A stretch of 64,000 nt of DNA from JADFOI01 sp965218935 (GCA_965218935.1 CBDCMH010000001.1:496001-560000), one strand, 5' to 3'; positions 53,275 through 63,031 are shown, numbered from the stretch's first letter. Notes: a model not told the origin generated them from the letters alone. A program made the numbers and translations.

Positions 53275-55206
53275 GCGTCCCTCAGCGGTCAATCGGGCCG
53301 GGGGCTCGATCAGGTAGATTCCATCGGAAATCGTCCCAGCCAGCAACTCGCCCGATGCGTTGAAGCCAAGTGAGGCAATCCTGGAATTGTGGAGTCCCCG
53401 CTGGATGACATTCCACTCGTTGCCTCCATTGTTCGTGTAGAAGAGATGACCCGATACCAGGTCAGTGGCGAAGATTTGGTGGCCCGCCCTGGGATTGGCA
53501 TGAATGGCGATGATATCAATCGGATAAACACCTTCGGCCTTGGACCACCGCTCACCGTCGTCGTCGCTGAAAAAAAGGCCATCACGAGTACCGGAAAAGA
53601 GACGTTGCCCACTCTTCTCCAAAACGTGAATGGGAGCATCGGGAAGTCCCTCCACTTTCCTGCTCCAAGTCTGTCCGCCATCGTCGGACCGAAAGACTCC
53701 CTTGTCTGTAGCGGCAAAGAGCTGACCCGTACTTTGATCATAAAAGACCGCATTCACCTTACCCTCATGGGCAGAAATCTCCAGCCGGGTCAAACTGTTC
53801 TCTGCCAAGTCCAGATGAAAGGCCCCATCTTCGGTGGCCAGGAAGATCCCCTTTTCACGTGCATCGGCGAAAGTGAGGTCGAGAACAGCCAATTTACTGG
53901 TGGTGTCGATGCTCTGCCACGGTTCACGTGAGGGTATCCCTGCAAGTATCCCTTGCCGGGTTCCCACATAGACTCGCTGGGTAAGACCCGCAGGTAAGAT
54001 CGTCCTGATATCTGCCAGGAGAGTATCCTCCAGTCCCTCATTGTAAGTTTTCCAAGTCATTCCCCGATCATGTGAGGAGAAGAACCCCCCATAGGATCCG
54101 TCGGAGGAGACACTGGCGTAGTAGTGGTCCTGGTGATGGGGATCGGAGGTGACCGCGACCACTTGGCGATGGACAAATCCGTTGTTAGCCGGATGAAAGG
54201 TTAAGCCTCCATCTTTGCTCTTGAGAACTCCCGCATCATCGGTGCCCACCAGGATCACCTGATGGTCTTCCGGGTTGGTGGCGACTGTATTGATCACAAC
54301 GTCGGGAAGCAGTTTCTTCCAAATGCCGCCGGCATCATGGGAGACAAAAAGCCCCACCGTGGTGCCCGCATAGATGGTGTCGGAGTTGTAAGGGTCGAGA
54401 TGGAGGGTTCGGGTTCTTTTTGCTTCCTTGGGTAATCCGTTCTTGAGTTTCTTCCAGTTAAGTCCGCCATTTTCAGACTTGTAGATCCCGGTACAGGCGC
54501 TGGAAAAGAGGACTTCAGGTTTTTGGGGATCGACGAGCAGGGAGAACATATCGCTGTCGGAGATCATTCCGCTGTGAATGGCCGTCCATTTCTTTCCCAG
54601 ATTGGTCGTCTTAAATCCCAGATGCCAGGTTCCGACGTAAAGAGTATCGGGCTCTCTGGGATCGAAAGCCAGCGACTCCACATTGTACATGCTGCGGTAG
54701 CCTCGAGTGATCCGATTCCAGGTCTGTCCACCGTCCAAACTGAGGAGGACACCTTCGGAAATGCCCAAAGCGATCCTTTGGGGATCGGACGGGGCGACAG
54801 CAATGGCTCGGATGGCGCTATTGAAGCGTTTCAATGAAATTTCCTGCCAGGTCTGTCCACCGTCTCGGGTCCGGAAAAGCCACCCTTTGTCACTCTTCAA
54901 CTCCCAGGTGGCTGCATAGAGGGTGTCGGGATCGAGGGGGTCGAAAGCCAGGTTATCGATGACGAGGTTGCGCCGGTTGAGCCCCGGGGCCAACTTGTTC
55001 CAGCTCCCTCCACTATCTTCAGAGACAAAGATCTGTCCATCGGATGTCCCCAGAAAAAAGACTTGGGGGCGCTCGGGATGTACCGCTAAAGATCGTACGT
55101 CGCCGCCATAGAGGCCAAGAGGGGTCACCACCTGGGACCCACCCCAGGCACTGAAGGCTACGAAAAACAAGTAGAAGAACAAACCCACAACTCGCATGTT
55201 ATCCAT
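53272..55206 (-). CDS. Secreted Asp-box (BNR/VPS10-like) beta-propeller protein
   Basis: 644 residues; the second methionine (MRVVGLFFYLFFVAFSA) may be the true start of a signal peptide. About ten Asp-box-like motifs are spread through the chain, e.g. VSEDSGGSWNK, TRDGGQTWQE, SLDGGQTWNR, SKDGGLTFHP, SHDRGMTWKT and SDDGGQTWSR, indicating one or two seven-to-ten-bladed propellers. No sialidase catalytic residues were identified, so a binding or assembly role is more likely. Its stop codon lies in a family B end. Confidence 0.82.
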   Translation of the reverse strand: MDNMRVVGLFFYLFFVAFSAWGGSQVVTPLGLYGGDVRSLAVHPERPQVFFLGTSDGQIFVSEDSGGSWNKLAPGLNRRNLVIDNLAFDPLDPDTLYAATWELKSDKGWLFRTRDGGQTWQEISLKRFNSAIRAIAVAPSDPQRIALGISEGVLLSLDGGQTWNRITRGYRSMYNVESLAFDPREPDTLYVGTWHLGFKTTNLGKKWTAIHSGMISDSDMFSLLVDPQKPEVLFSSACTGIYKSENGGLNWKKLKNGLPKEAKRTRTLHLDPYNSDTIYAGTTVGLFVSHDAGGIWKKLLPDVVINTVATNPEDHQVILVGTDDAGVLKSKDGGLTFHPANNGFVHRQVVAVTSDPHHQDHYYASVSSDGSYGGFFSSHDRGMTWKTYNEGLEDTLLADIRTILPAGLTQRVYVGTRQGILAGIPSREPWQSIDTTSKLAVLDLTFADAREKGIFLATEDGAFHLDLAENSLTRLEISAHEGKVNAVFYDQSTGQLFAATDKGVFRSDDGGQTWSRKVEGLPDAPIHVLEKSGQRLFSGTRDGLFFSDDDGERWSKAEGVYPIDIIAIHANPRAGHQIFATDLVSGHLFYTNNGGNEWNVIQRGLHNSRIASLGFNASGELLAGTISDGIYLIEPPARLTAEGR

Positions 55207-55260
55207 TCATTTTACCGAATTTGCCTGTCCCTGTCTTCATTCAGCACGACAGAACGGTAT

Positions 55261-56520
55261 TCATCGGGGACGACTCTCAACAATGATGTCAGTCGAACAG
55301 GAAGCCGTGCGGTCTCCGTCGCCTACCTCCGCTGTCACGGTGTATTCTCCAACCTGAAGCCCGGTGGAGTCAAAAAAGACCCGGGTGCCTTGCTGGGAAA
55401 TTCGTCCGGCGCTGGCTCTCCATGTAAGAGAGAGTAAACTGTTATCCGAATCTACGATCACCGCCTGAATGTTGGCTAAATCTCCCTTCTCGATGACCGC
55501 GCGATTTGGGTTACACCGGATGGTCGGAGCCCGATTAATCTTTCGCTGGAAAGCCACTTGAAGAAACCAACTCGATCGGCCTGTGGAAGGAATACCGTAA
55601 ATCGGTAGATCCGGATTAATCGTGTTGAGGTTGATGTTGTAGGCGGCGGAGATGGAGATCCAGCGGGAGAGGGAGACTCGTAGGCCCAGGTAGAGATCTA
55701 CCGGCGATTTGGGATTTGCTCCCTGAGTTCTCTCTCCGAAGAAACGACTCCCCACCAATTCTCCAATGGCTCGGACTCCTCCTGCACCAATCGGCATCTC
55801 AAAACCAAGCCCATAGTTCATCCGGTGTTGTAAAGCGATACCCTGTGAGTCCCCAGCAAAAAGATGGCCATAGTTTCCGGTGACCGTTCCTCCACCGGAC
55901 AAATTCTTGGTGAGGATGAAGTCAAATCCGGCTTCGAGGGTGCCGTTTGTCAAACCCTGCAATAGGCGGGTTCGACTGTTGGATAGAGGAAATTTGATGA
56001 TGGGCTGAATGGCCAGACTCAAAGGCCTACCCTTTACCTGCTGGGAAAGAAGATTGAATTTGATCCCGCTCCTGAGTGCACCTGGGCCGTTGCCAGAGCT
56101 GACGTCCAGAAAAGGTGCGTCATTGAAAAAGCCCACACTACCCATACTGTTGTCCAGACGGGCGGGGACGATGAGATCTCCCGGCCCGACCTTGTTGATT
56201 CTTATGGCATTCGCATTGACCCGTCGGTGAGCTTCCCAGGAAACAAAAAGCTCGGCGCGATCGTGCAAGCCCACGGTGATGGAGATGGGAAACAGAGTGA
56301 AGTCTAGATCTCCCGGTTCTCGATTGAAATGGGTGGTATTTAGGCCAAGACTGATTTCGCCCCGGCGCAGGGTATCGGCCAGGTAGAGATTGAATAGGCC
56401 CGTGGAACCCTGAGCGCTCGGCGCCAGTTGCTTGATCTTTTCTTTATCCTGGGCAATACCTGTTGCGATTAAGGAGAGAGCGATGGCCGAGATCGTTAAA
56501 AAGCGCCGAGTTTCCAGCAT
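55261..56520 (-). CDS. Outer-membrane beta-barrel protein with C-terminal Ig/PKD-like domain
   Basis: 419 residues from ATG 56520 (MLETRRFLTISAIALSLIATGIAQ, signal peptide). The middle shows alternating amphipathic strands typical of barrels (FNLYLADTLRRGEISLGLNTTHF, AELFVSWEAH, LYLGLRVSLSRWISISAAYNINL). The last 90 residues (APTIRCNPNRAVIEKGD and DSTGLQVGEYTVTAEVGDGDRTASCSTD) form an Ig-like/PKD domain with a possible disulfide. Function unknown; the domain probably faces outward or binds the cell wall. Divergent from the CPBP gene. Confidence 0.72.
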   Translation of the reverse strand: MLETRRFLTISAIALSLIATGIAQDKEKIKQLAPSAQGSTGLFNLYLADTLRRGEISLGLNTTHFNREPGDLDFTLFPISITVGLHDRAELFVSWEAHRRVNANAIRINKVGPGDLIVPARLDNSMGSVGFFNDAPFLDVSSGNGPGALRSGIKFNLLSQQVKGRPLSLAIQPIIKFPLSNSRTRLLQGLTNGTLEAGFDFILTKNLSGGGTVTGNYGHLFAGDSQGIALQHRMNYGLGFEMPIGAGGVRAIGELVGSRFFGERTQGANPKSPVDLYLGLRVSLSRWISISAAYNINLNTINPDLPIYGIPSTGRSSWFLQVAFQRKINRAPTIRCNPNRAVIEKGDLANIQAVIVDSDNSLLSLTWRASAGRISQQGTRVFFDSTGLQVGEYTVTAEVGDGDRTASCSTDIIVESRPR

Positions 56521-56683
56521 ACACTCTTCCTTAAGATCAATGCAGGGCACATTATACCTGGATTCCTCATAGGTTCTCGTCTATGGGTCCAACTGGAGAC
56601 AGGAGTGACAAACCACACCGCCCAGGCCCGAAGCCAGTCTTACTTCCTCTTTTATCATGCAGTTGTCGTAAACTGTTTGCTCC

Positions 56684-57490
56684 ATGGAACCACCACAGCC
56701 CCTGCCCACCACCGGGACAGGCGAAGATTTTATTCGTCGGGTTCTGGCCCTCTTTGAAGTCTTGTTGGTGGCTCTTGCCGGACCCGTTCTAGTCCAGATC
56801 GGATTCATTCTCTTTAATGTCGGGCGTGCTGGGCTTTTAAGTGATACTCGGATTCTCTTTCTGTTTATGGCTTCAGAGGCTTGTATCACCCTGTTTTTCA
56901 TCGTCCTTTTCTTGCGATCCCGAGGAGAAAGCCTTCGCAACATCGGCTGGATTTGGAATAAAGCTGGCTGGGAAGTCTTGCTGGGCATCGGTTGTGTCCC
57001 CTTGCTTTTCGGGTCCACCCTTTTGGTGAGCATCTTCTTCAACGTCTTTTTGCCCGAATATGTCTCCACCAGTAACCCTCTGCTGGAGTTAATCAAAAGC
57101 AATGGTGACCTGCTGCTGTTTCTGATCAGCAGTATTTACGTAGGAGGCATCAAGGAGGAGATCCAGCGAGCCTTTGTCCTGGATCGGTTTGAGCGTTATG
57201 TGGGAGCACTCCTTCTCAGACCTTTCTTGGGAATCTTGGGTCGCTCTGCGGGTGATCAGGATGGTCGTCGGGTGGGAATTATTGTGGGACTCATCCTATG
57301 GAGTCTCTTTTTTGCTTTTGGGCATGCTCTGCAGGGGATCGATAACGCGGCCGGAGCGGGCATTCTTGGCGTTTGTTTTGGGCTTCTTTACATCTGGCGG
57401 CGGAATCTGGTGGCCCCCATGGTTGCACATGCTCTTTATGATGTAGCCACCTTGCTTATTTTTTGGTTCTTCATGACCCAGCCGGTCTAG
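56684..57490 (+). CDS. CPBP-family intramembrane glutamic endopeptidase
   Basis: 268 residues, about seven helices. The three motifs are KEEIQRAF (EExxR), WSLFFAFGHALQG (FxxxH) and VAHALYD (HxxxD-like), which form the Rce1-type site. Substrates unknown; such proteases act on prenylated peptides, bacteriocins or anti-sigma factors. The 19 residues before ATG 56684 lack an upstream start. Ends in a perfect palindrome at the convergent junction with RNase III. Confidence 0.85.
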   Translation: MEPPQPLPTTGTGEDFIRRVLALFEVLLVALAGPVLVQIGFILFNVGRAGLLSDTRILFLFMASEACITLFFIVLFLRSRGESLRNIGWIWNKAGWEVLLGIGCVPLLFGSTLLVSIFFNVFLPEYVSTSNPLLELIKSNGDLLLFLISSIYVGGIKEEIQRAFVLDRFERYVGALLLRPFLGILGRSAGDQDGRRVGIIVGLILWSLFFAFGHALQGIDNAAGAGILGVCFGLLYIWRRNLVAPMVAHALYDVATLLIFWFFMTQPV

Positions 57491-57514
57491 CCGTGACCGT
57501 CAGGACTGTAAAGA

Positions 57515-57559
57515 CTCCGGAATGTGGGAGGCACCTCAGGTGCCTCCCACATTCCGGAG
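57515..57559. terminator. family E perfect palindrome, bidirectional terminator candidate
   Basis: Arms 57515-57536 (CTCCGGAATGTGGGAGGCAC and CT) and 57538-57559 are exact complements around one C. It lies between the convergent CPBP and RNase III genes. A degenerate copy is at 63755-63796, also between convergent genes. Confidence 0.65.
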
Positions 57560-57570
57560 GTTCTCTGCCG

Positions 57571-57605
57571 CTGCAGTAGAGAACTTATGAATGATCCCGG
57601 CTAAG
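57571..57605. repeat. solo family A end forming the rnc 3' end
   Basis: CTGCAGTAGAGAACTTATGA followed by ATGATCCCGGCTAAG. The RNase III C-terminal codons LSRDHS and the TAA stop (57585-57587) are read from this repeat on the minus strand. Confidence 0.7.
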
Positions 57606-58340
57606 GAGGTCTTCCAATCCTTCGAGAGCCTTTGCGGCCGCTCTTTGCTGCGCTTCTTTTTTGGATCTACCGCTGGCTTGACCCAGAAGTTTATCGTCAA
57701 TATGAACTTCTACGACAAACTGTTTGCTGTGATCCGGGCCGAGTTCCTCCACCACTCGATAAGTCGGTTCGGTGAATCCTCGGGCGTGCAGTTGTTCCTG
57801 GAGAAGCGATTTGCTGTCTTGAAAGTCCAGTTGCTCCCCGGCGATTTCTTCAAGCCGGGAGCTAAACTGTGAGAAAACGAAACGACGAGTGGGCTCCAAG
57901 CCCCCATCCAGATAGATGGCCGCAATGAGGCTTTCAAAAAGATCTGCCAGAAGGGCTTTTTTTCCCCTCCCTCCTGTTTTCTCTTCCCCGTGACCCAGCC
58001 TGAGGAAGGCTCCCAAATTCAGCTTCTCAGAAAGAGTGGCCAAATGGGTGGCTGAGACAAGAAACGATCGGATTTTCGAGAGTTCTCCCTCGCTCCGGGA
58101 TGGATGGCTCAAAAAAAGGTGTTCGCTGATAAGAAAGCCGAGGATGGTGTCACCCAAAAATTCCATCGACTCGTAATCCTCTGCAACTTCCCCTTCTAAA
58201 CCAGACTTCACTTCATAGGCAAATGAACTGTGGGTCAATGCCCGCTCCAGCAGAGCCGGGTCCTTGAAGGAATAGTCGAGGAGCCTCTCCAGCTCCTGCA
58301 AATCCTTGTGCCCATCTTCACCAGGATAGCTCTGTTCCAT
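57585..58340 (-). CDS. rnc: Ribonuclease III
   Basis: 251 residues. The catalytic domain has YESMEFLGDTILGFLISEHLF and LLADLFESLIAAIYLDGG with the metal-binding Glu and Asp residues, and the double-stranded RNA-binding domain has DSKSLLQEQLHARG, YRVVEELGPDHSKQF and GRSKKEAQQRAAAKALEGL. Processes rRNA and regulatory duplexes. The last six residues (LSRDHS) and the stop derive from a family A repeat end, so the native tail was altered. Confidence 0.94.
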   Translation of the reverse strand: MEQSYPGEDGHKDLQELERLLDYSFKDPALLERALTHSSFAYEVKSGLEGEVAEDYESMEFLGDTILGFLISEHLFLSHPSRSEGELSKIRSFLVSATHLATLSEKLNLGAFLRLGHGEEKTGGRGKKALLADLFESLIAAIYLDGGLEPTRRFVFSQFSSRLEEIAGEQLDFQDSKSLLQEQLHARGFTEPTYRVVEELGPDHSKQFVVEVHIDDKLLGQASGRSKKEAQQRAAAKALEGLEDLLSRDHS

Positions 58341-58398
58341 TGGGGAGCGTGTTGAAGAGCCCTCTCAGTCGTTCACGGTGCAGGCAGATAGCCAGTCT

Positions 58399-59811
58399 TT
58401 AGCGGTTCTGAGGGGACTGCTGCTGCGGCTGTGGCTGCTGCGGCTGTAGTTGTTGCTGCAGTAGTTGCTCCTGTTTCTCCAGTTGTTGTTGCAGCCTCAG
58501 CCGTTCCTCCTCTTCCAGCTGCTGAATTTGTGCCTCTTTTTCGGCGGCCTTCCCGTCGATATATGCGAGCTGCTCTTGAGTGAACAGCGGGATGCCGGCG
58601 GGATCCTTCTTGAGAAAATCGTAGAGTACTTGAAGCTGCTGAAGAGCCATTTCTGAAGCGATTCCGTCGATGGCCGCTGTTCGCGCGTAACTCTCAATGG
58701 CCTTATCGGCATTGTTCAACCGGGTATAGGTGTAGCCGAGCCGGAAATAGGCAGCATCGTATCTGGGATCGGATTCAACGGCCTTATCGAGATATTCAAC
58801 GGAGCGGTTCAGAATCACGGTACTGTCTCCTGCCATTGCCAGTGATTTCTTCAAAAAGGCCAGTCCTTGAGCATAATTGGCGTCGGCCACAATGCGGTCC
58901 CTAAACATGATCCATTGTCGAATAGGGGTGTCGGCGGGTTTCTCCATGGCCTCTAAGATTCGTAGTCCCTCTACGGCGTAATCAATGGCTCGATTATTTT
59001 CACCTCGCTCGGCGAAGGCCATGGCCAAAGAAGGACGTATATCTGGATCCTCGGGGCGCAATTCGATCGTTTTCTCACCGTGAAAGACGAGATTGTCGTG
59101 ATCGTTCAGTTGCAGGTAAGCAAGTGCCAAACGCTTGTGAACGAAAGCGGCGAGGTCGCTTTCAGGAAACAGGTCCAGGAATTTCTTCCCCAGCTGAATC
59201 CCTTCCTCAGGCTGAGTGGACTGGAGGATTGCGTCGTATGCATTAAATTCAGCGTCAAAAAAGTTTATGCCTTCCAGTGATTCCAACACCTCATCGATAT
59301 CATCTTCGGATTCTCCTCGAACCCCAAAGCCAATGATCTTGCGATCGATCAGGGCAACTACCATAGACTGATATATTCTGTTCTGGCGCCCGCGGCTGCG
59401 GAAGTTAAGACGGTAAAACTCGAGGTTGCCATAAAGGACTGGACGGATGTTGCCCCTTACCTCAAAATTCTGCTCCTCCATCTCTTCCTCATGGACACCT
59501 AACCATTCCCCTCCGGTTGAGACCCCCGGCGTCGTAGCTGAAGGGTCGGGTAAGTTCGCAGAAAACGCGAACAGCATAAGATCGGAGTTGCTGGCTTTGA
59601 ACACGACCGTGCTGTCGCCTACGGTAGTGACATCCCGGGCATCCGCTTGCTGCACGTCCCAGCCTGAGGGGAATAAAAACGAGAAGCCCAGACGTATATT
59701 GGTGTAAAGATTTCCCTCGATCTGGGATTCTTCAGTCTGCACGACGGCGGCTGAGAGCCACAATCCTGAGGCAACGGCTACTACCAGGCCCACAGATAAA
59801 GAATACTTCAT
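58399..59811 (-). CDS. Secreted TPR protein with Gln-rich tail
   Basis: 470 residues from ATG 59811 (MKYSLSVGLVVAVASGLWLSAAV, signal peptide). The N-terminal part (FSFLFPSGWDVQQADARDVTTVGDSTVVFKASN) resembles a PsbP/DUF1795-like ligand domain. TPR repeats follow at about 215-400. The tail is Gln/Pro/Leu-rich (QLEKQEQLLQQQLQPQQPQPQ). Probably a periplasmic scaffold, encoded next to another TPR protein. The longer upstream frame lacks a ribosome site. Confidence 0.75.
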   Translation of the reverse strand: MKYSLSVGLVVAVASGLWLSAAVVQTEESQIEGNLYTNIRLGFSFLFPSGWDVQQADARDVTTVGDSTVVFKASNSDLMLFAFSANLPDPSATTPGVSTGGEWLGVHEEEMEEQNFEVRGNIRPVLYGNLEFYRLNFRSRGRQNRIYQSMVVALIDRKIIGFGVRGESEDDIDEVLESLEGINFFDAEFNAYDAILQSTQPEEGIQLGKKFLDLFPESDLAAFVHKRLALAYLQLNDHDNLVFHGEKTIELRPEDPDIRPSLAMAFAERGENNRAIDYAVEGLRILEAMEKPADTPIRQWIMFRDRIVADANYAQGLAFLKKSLAMAGDSTVILNRSVEYLDKAVESDPRYDAAYFRLGYTYTRLNNADKAIESYARTAAIDGIASEMALQQLQVLYDFLKKDPAGIPLFTQEQLAYIDGKAAEKEAQIQQLEEEERLRLQQQLEKQEQLLQQQLQPQQPQPQQQSPQNR

Positions 59812-59925
59812 CTTATCCTCCAAAATTGAGTTTTTTTGCAATCGTTGACTGTACGGTCTTTTTTTGTCCGACAGATTGTGACACAAAAAAGAAAACGAGA
59901 AAAGCCTAGAGATCTTATCGGCGTC

Positions 59926-59960
59926 GCTGCAGTAGAGAATTTATGCATAATCCGGGCTAG
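59926..59960. repeat. solo family A end carrying a stop codon
   Basis: GCTGCAGTAGAGAATTTATG followed by CATAATCCGGGCTAG. The TAG of the 515-residue TPR gene (59957-59959, minus strand) is the first triplet of this end. Confidence 0.7.
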
Positions 59961-61504
59961 GGCAACCGCTCAATGGATTTTCGAGTCTCTTCCTTTGCCC
60001 CGCGCAGATCGCCTTCCATTTCCAGAACTCGATCGAAATAAGTGCGAGCCCTTCGAAAGTCGCCCTGGAAGGCCTGGTAATTACCGATCCGGAGCAGGGA
60101 CCAACCTTGAACCCATTCGGGCACACCCGGAGACTCGGTAGCCCGTGTATAGTACTGGATGGCTTCCTCGTACTGCTCCTGCTGAGAAGCAATTTGGGCA
60201 AGATAGAAGTAAGCATTTCCGTTTTTAGGGTCCTCTCTCAGGAGGTTCTGGAGCTGTTCTCCGGCAGAAAGATACTCTCTTTTTGAAAGTAAGACCACTG
60301 CTTGATTCAATAAGGAATTCAGCCGGTTGCGCCGATCGACTTCCTCCTGACTGCTCTGTTGGGACTGAGCCTCTTTTTCCCGTGCGATCCTCAGATCGCT
60401 TTCGAGAGCTGCGATGACCTTCTCATCTTCCTCAATCTGTGATTCTTCAAGATCTTTAAGGAGGTCTTCCACATAAGAGGGAAATGAAATGAGCTCTGTT
60501 TTTTCATACCGTTTGAGACCCCGCTGAAAATAGGGAACGAATATGAAACCCTGACGAAACAGGCTAACCCGCTCACGGTCGGGATCCTCCGGTACGTGAA
60601 TCTTCCATAGGATCGTTTCGATCAGGGATTCTGCTACCAGCAGAAAATACTTGTTCTGATACTGTGCGTCCAGTTGCGGTTGCCTGTGGGCCAGCTCCAT
60701 AAGATTGCTGTGTTTCAGCAATTGAAGTCCGAACTTTTCCACCAGGGGATCGATCAGATAGTGGAGGTAACCATGTTGAAGCTGGCGATGATTTTCGGCC
60801 GCATTATCTGTGGGACCCACCACAATGTAGTAGACCGGATCCAGACTGCGCGCGTTGACGATGTTCTTGGCATTGAGGAGATCGGGAATGAGGACGATTC
60901 GTCGACCCAGCACAGATCTTGGCGGAATGCGAAAATATTCCAGGGTCTGCTCGATCATCTCTGTCAGAACCGGCCGATAGATTTCCAATTCCTCGGTATA
61001 GGCTGATTGATAGCGCTGCCACAGGTATGGGATAGCGGCCCTTTGGTAAAACTCCTGGACAAGCGGCACAAATCCGAGCAGTCTACGGGCGTCGGCGGGG
61101 ACTTCCTCCTCCTCAACGGTGAGCTTGAACTGAGGGGGGCCTGAGAGCAACAGGGCCAGGGAAACATAGGCCACCTGGCTGTCGATTCCATCGCTTCCCT
61201 GCCGCTGCTCCTTGTAGAAAGTTTGCAGCTGCTCGAGAAGTCCGGGATCGGTCTTTTGCAACTCTTGACGTATACCCTGGCGGACCTCGGACATCTCCTT
61301 TCCCGGGGTCTCATAGTCAAAACCCGCTGCGTTCAACGCTGCCATGACGGTGAAGATGCGAACGTCAACGGTGAGATTCATGTTGACGAGAGCCTCCACG
61401 GAGTCCGCCGACTGGCCCATTAGGATGGACGACGGACCGCTGATCATCAAGCACAGCAAGCTGACCAGAAGAAGTGGCATAATTCGGGCTGGAACTTTCT
61501 TCAT
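59957..61504 (-). CDS. Secreted TPR protein with a degenerate HExxH-like motif
   Basis: 515 residues from ATG 61504 (MKKVPARIMPLLLVSLLCLM, signal peptide). A central region (about 60-360) has LGRRIVLIPDLLNAKNIVNAR, YYIVVGPTDN and HGYLHYLIDPLVEKFG, which resembles a zinc-peptidase HExxH helix with Gly for Glu. A coiled coil precedes two to three C-terminal TPRs (about 395-510; SAGEQLQNLLREDPKNGNAYFYLAQIA). Function unknown. Its stop is supplied by a family A repeat. Confidence 0.7.
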   Translation of the reverse strand: MKKVPARIMPLLLVSLLCLMISGPSSILMGQSADSVEALVNMNLTVDVRIFTVMAALNAAGFDYETPGKEMSEVRQGIRQELQKTDPGLLEQLQTFYKEQRQGSDGIDSQVAYVSLALLLSGPPQFKLTVEEEEVPADARRLLGFVPLVQEFYQRAAIPYLWQRYQSAYTEELEIYRPVLTEMIEQTLEYFRIPPRSVLGRRIVLIPDLLNAKNIVNARSLDPVYYIVVGPTDNAAENHRQLQHGYLHYLIDPLVEKFGLQLLKHSNLMELAHRQPQLDAQYQNKYFLLVAESLIETILWKIHVPEDPDRERVSLFRQGFIFVPYFQRGLKRYEKTELISFPSYVEDLLKDLEESQIEEDEKVIAALESDLRIAREKEAQSQQSSQEEVDRRNRLNSLLNQAVVLLSKREYLSAGEQLQNLLREDPKNGNAYFYLAQIASQQEQYEEAIQYYTRATESPGVPEWVQGWSLLRIGNYQAFQGDFRRARTYFDRVLEMEGDLRGAKEETRKSIERLP

Positions 61505-61523
61505 TGCAAAATAGGTGCCTATT

Positions 61524-62570
61524 CTAGCACGAACTGAAGTGGTCAAACCCTTTCGGTTCATACCTTTCCCTTTTTTCTCCTTGCTTAAGGTACACACAGG
61601 GTTCGCCGCGGGACAGGTGGCCAATGACCCTGTAAGGTGGAAAGTCAGTCCGGTAGTCTGAGTTCAGCCGATCCAGCTGTTTTGCGGATGCTGCAAGCAG
61701 CAGGGCATAGTCTTCTCCGCCATCGAGTGCCGCCTCCAGCAGATCGATCTCACCGATGTCCTGCTCGGGTAAAGGCAACTGGCCCACCTCGATTTCTGCT
61801 GTCAATTGACTTTGACGGGCGATCTGCAGCAGATCGGAACAGAGCCCATCGCTAACGTCGATCATGGCATTCCCAACGCGATTTTCGCACAGCCAGTTTC
61901 CCACATGACCCAGAGATTGGGGTAAAAAATGGGCTTTGAGGCACCGATACCGAAAATCATCTCCCGCCCACCGGGCCAGAGAATCTTCACTTTCGATCTT
62001 CCAAAGCTCAGAAAAGTCTTCACTGCGGAGGATTTCAAGGCCCAGGCGAGACAGTCCGATTTCACCGATGAGCACCAGGGTGTCCCCATCCTGGGCGTCC
62101 GACCGGTAAAGAGGACGACCGGTCTCGAATGAACCCCAGGCAGTCACGCTCACGAAAATACTTGCACTTTGAGACAAATCTCCCCCAACCAGTGGTGCAT
62201 CCCATCGCGCTCCTTCCTCAAGAAAACCCTTCATGAAGGAGTTAAAGTAACTCTCCGTGAGATCCCGGGGCAGAGCCAAGGCCAGCAGGCAGGCATAAGG
62301 TTGGGCACCCATAGCCGCCAGATCACTCAGATTGACCAGGAGAGACTTGCGGCCGAGAAAGTAGGGGCTGATCCAGCGGCGACGGAAATGGACGTCCTCC
62401 AGGAGCATATCTGCCGTGACGGCCAGTTTGGAGTGAGAACGGGAATCGAATACCGCGCAGTCATCGCCAATGTGCTTAATCATCGAAGAGGGAAGGTCTT
62501 GAGAGCGCTTCCGAATCCAATGGATGAGATCCTGCTCACGTGGTTTCGTCAAATTCCTGGGACGAGACAC
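61524..62570 (-). CDS. thiL: Thiamine-monophosphate kinase
   Basis: 348 residues. IGDDCAVFDSRSHSKLAVTADMLLEDVHFRR binds the gamma-phosphate and metals; NLSDLAAMGAQP, PLVGGDLSQS and NAMIDVSDGLCSDLLQIA are ThiL motifs. It phosphorylates thiamine monophosphate to the diphosphate. The best start is GTG 62570, GGGGGTG being six bases upstream, but that GTG and the next five codons (SRPRN) are a family B repeat end, so the native start was probably replaced. It follows nrdR after 12 bases. Confidence 0.92.
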   Translation of the reverse strand: MSRPRNLTKPREQDLIHWIRKRSQDLPSSMIKHIGDDCAVFDSRSHSKLAVTADMLLEDVHFRRRWISPYFLGRKSLLVNLSDLAAMGAQPYACLLALALPRDLTESYFNSFMKGFLEEGARWDAPLVGGDLSQSASIFVSVTAWGSFETGRPLYRSDAQDGDTLVLIGEIGLSRLGLEILRSEDFSELWKIESEDSLARWAGDDFRYRCLKAHFLPQSLGHVGNWLCENRVGNAMIDVSDGLCSDLLQIARQSQLTAEIEVGQLPLPEQDIGEIDLLEAALDGGEDYALLLAASAKQLDRLNSDYRTDFPPYRVIGHLSRGEPCVYLKQGEKRERYEPKGFDHFSSC

Positions 62571-62574
62571 TAAG
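62555..62574. repeat. solo family B end at the thiL start
   Basis: TCCTGGGACGAGACACTAAG matches the right end of the element at 5028-5300. It supplies the GTG start of thiL. Confidence 0.7.
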
Positions 62575-62581
62575 CACCCCC

Positions 62582-63031
62582 TTACTCAAGGATTTGATTG
62601 ATCTCCTTGGTAAACTCTCTGACGTCTTCGAACTCCAGATAGACTGAAGCGAACCTGACGTAGGCGACCCTGTCAATCTCCTTCAGACGCTCCATGACAA
62701 ACTCACCGATTTCCTGTGAGGTGAGCTCGCGATCGGGAGCTTCCAGGAAACGCTTTTCGACGGCCTCCACGAGTTCCTCCAACTGATGAGCAGCAACGGA
62801 TCTCTTTTCACAGGCCCTCAATAGGCCCTGAGCGAGCTTGGAACGGTCAAACCTCTCTCGGCTCCCTCCTTTCTTGACGACCATGTAGGGGATGTCTTCC
62901 ATTCTTTCGTAGGTGGTAAAGCGATGCTTGCAGTCGAGACACTCTCGTCGCCGGCGAATCACATTCCCCTCTTTACCTTCACGTGAATCGACCACTCGAT
63001 CTTTCTGATGATGACAAAATGGGCAGCGCAT
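62582..63031 (-). CDS. nrdR: Transcriptional repressor NrdR
   Basis: 149 residues. Zinc ribbon MRCPFCHHQKDRVVDSR and RRECLDCKHRFTTYER, then an ATP-cone (VVKKGGSRERFDRSKLAQGLLRACEKR to about 140). It represses ribonucleotide reductase genes when dATP is bound. First gene of nrdR-thiL on the minus strand. Confidence 0.95.
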   Translation of the reverse strand: MRCPFCHHQKDRVVDSREGKEGNVIRRRRECLDCKHRFTTYERMEDIPYMVVKKGGSRERFDRSKLAQGLLRACEKRSVAAHQLEELVEAVEKRFLEAPDRELTSQEIGEFVMERLKEIDRVAYVRFASVYLEFEDVREFTKEINQILE

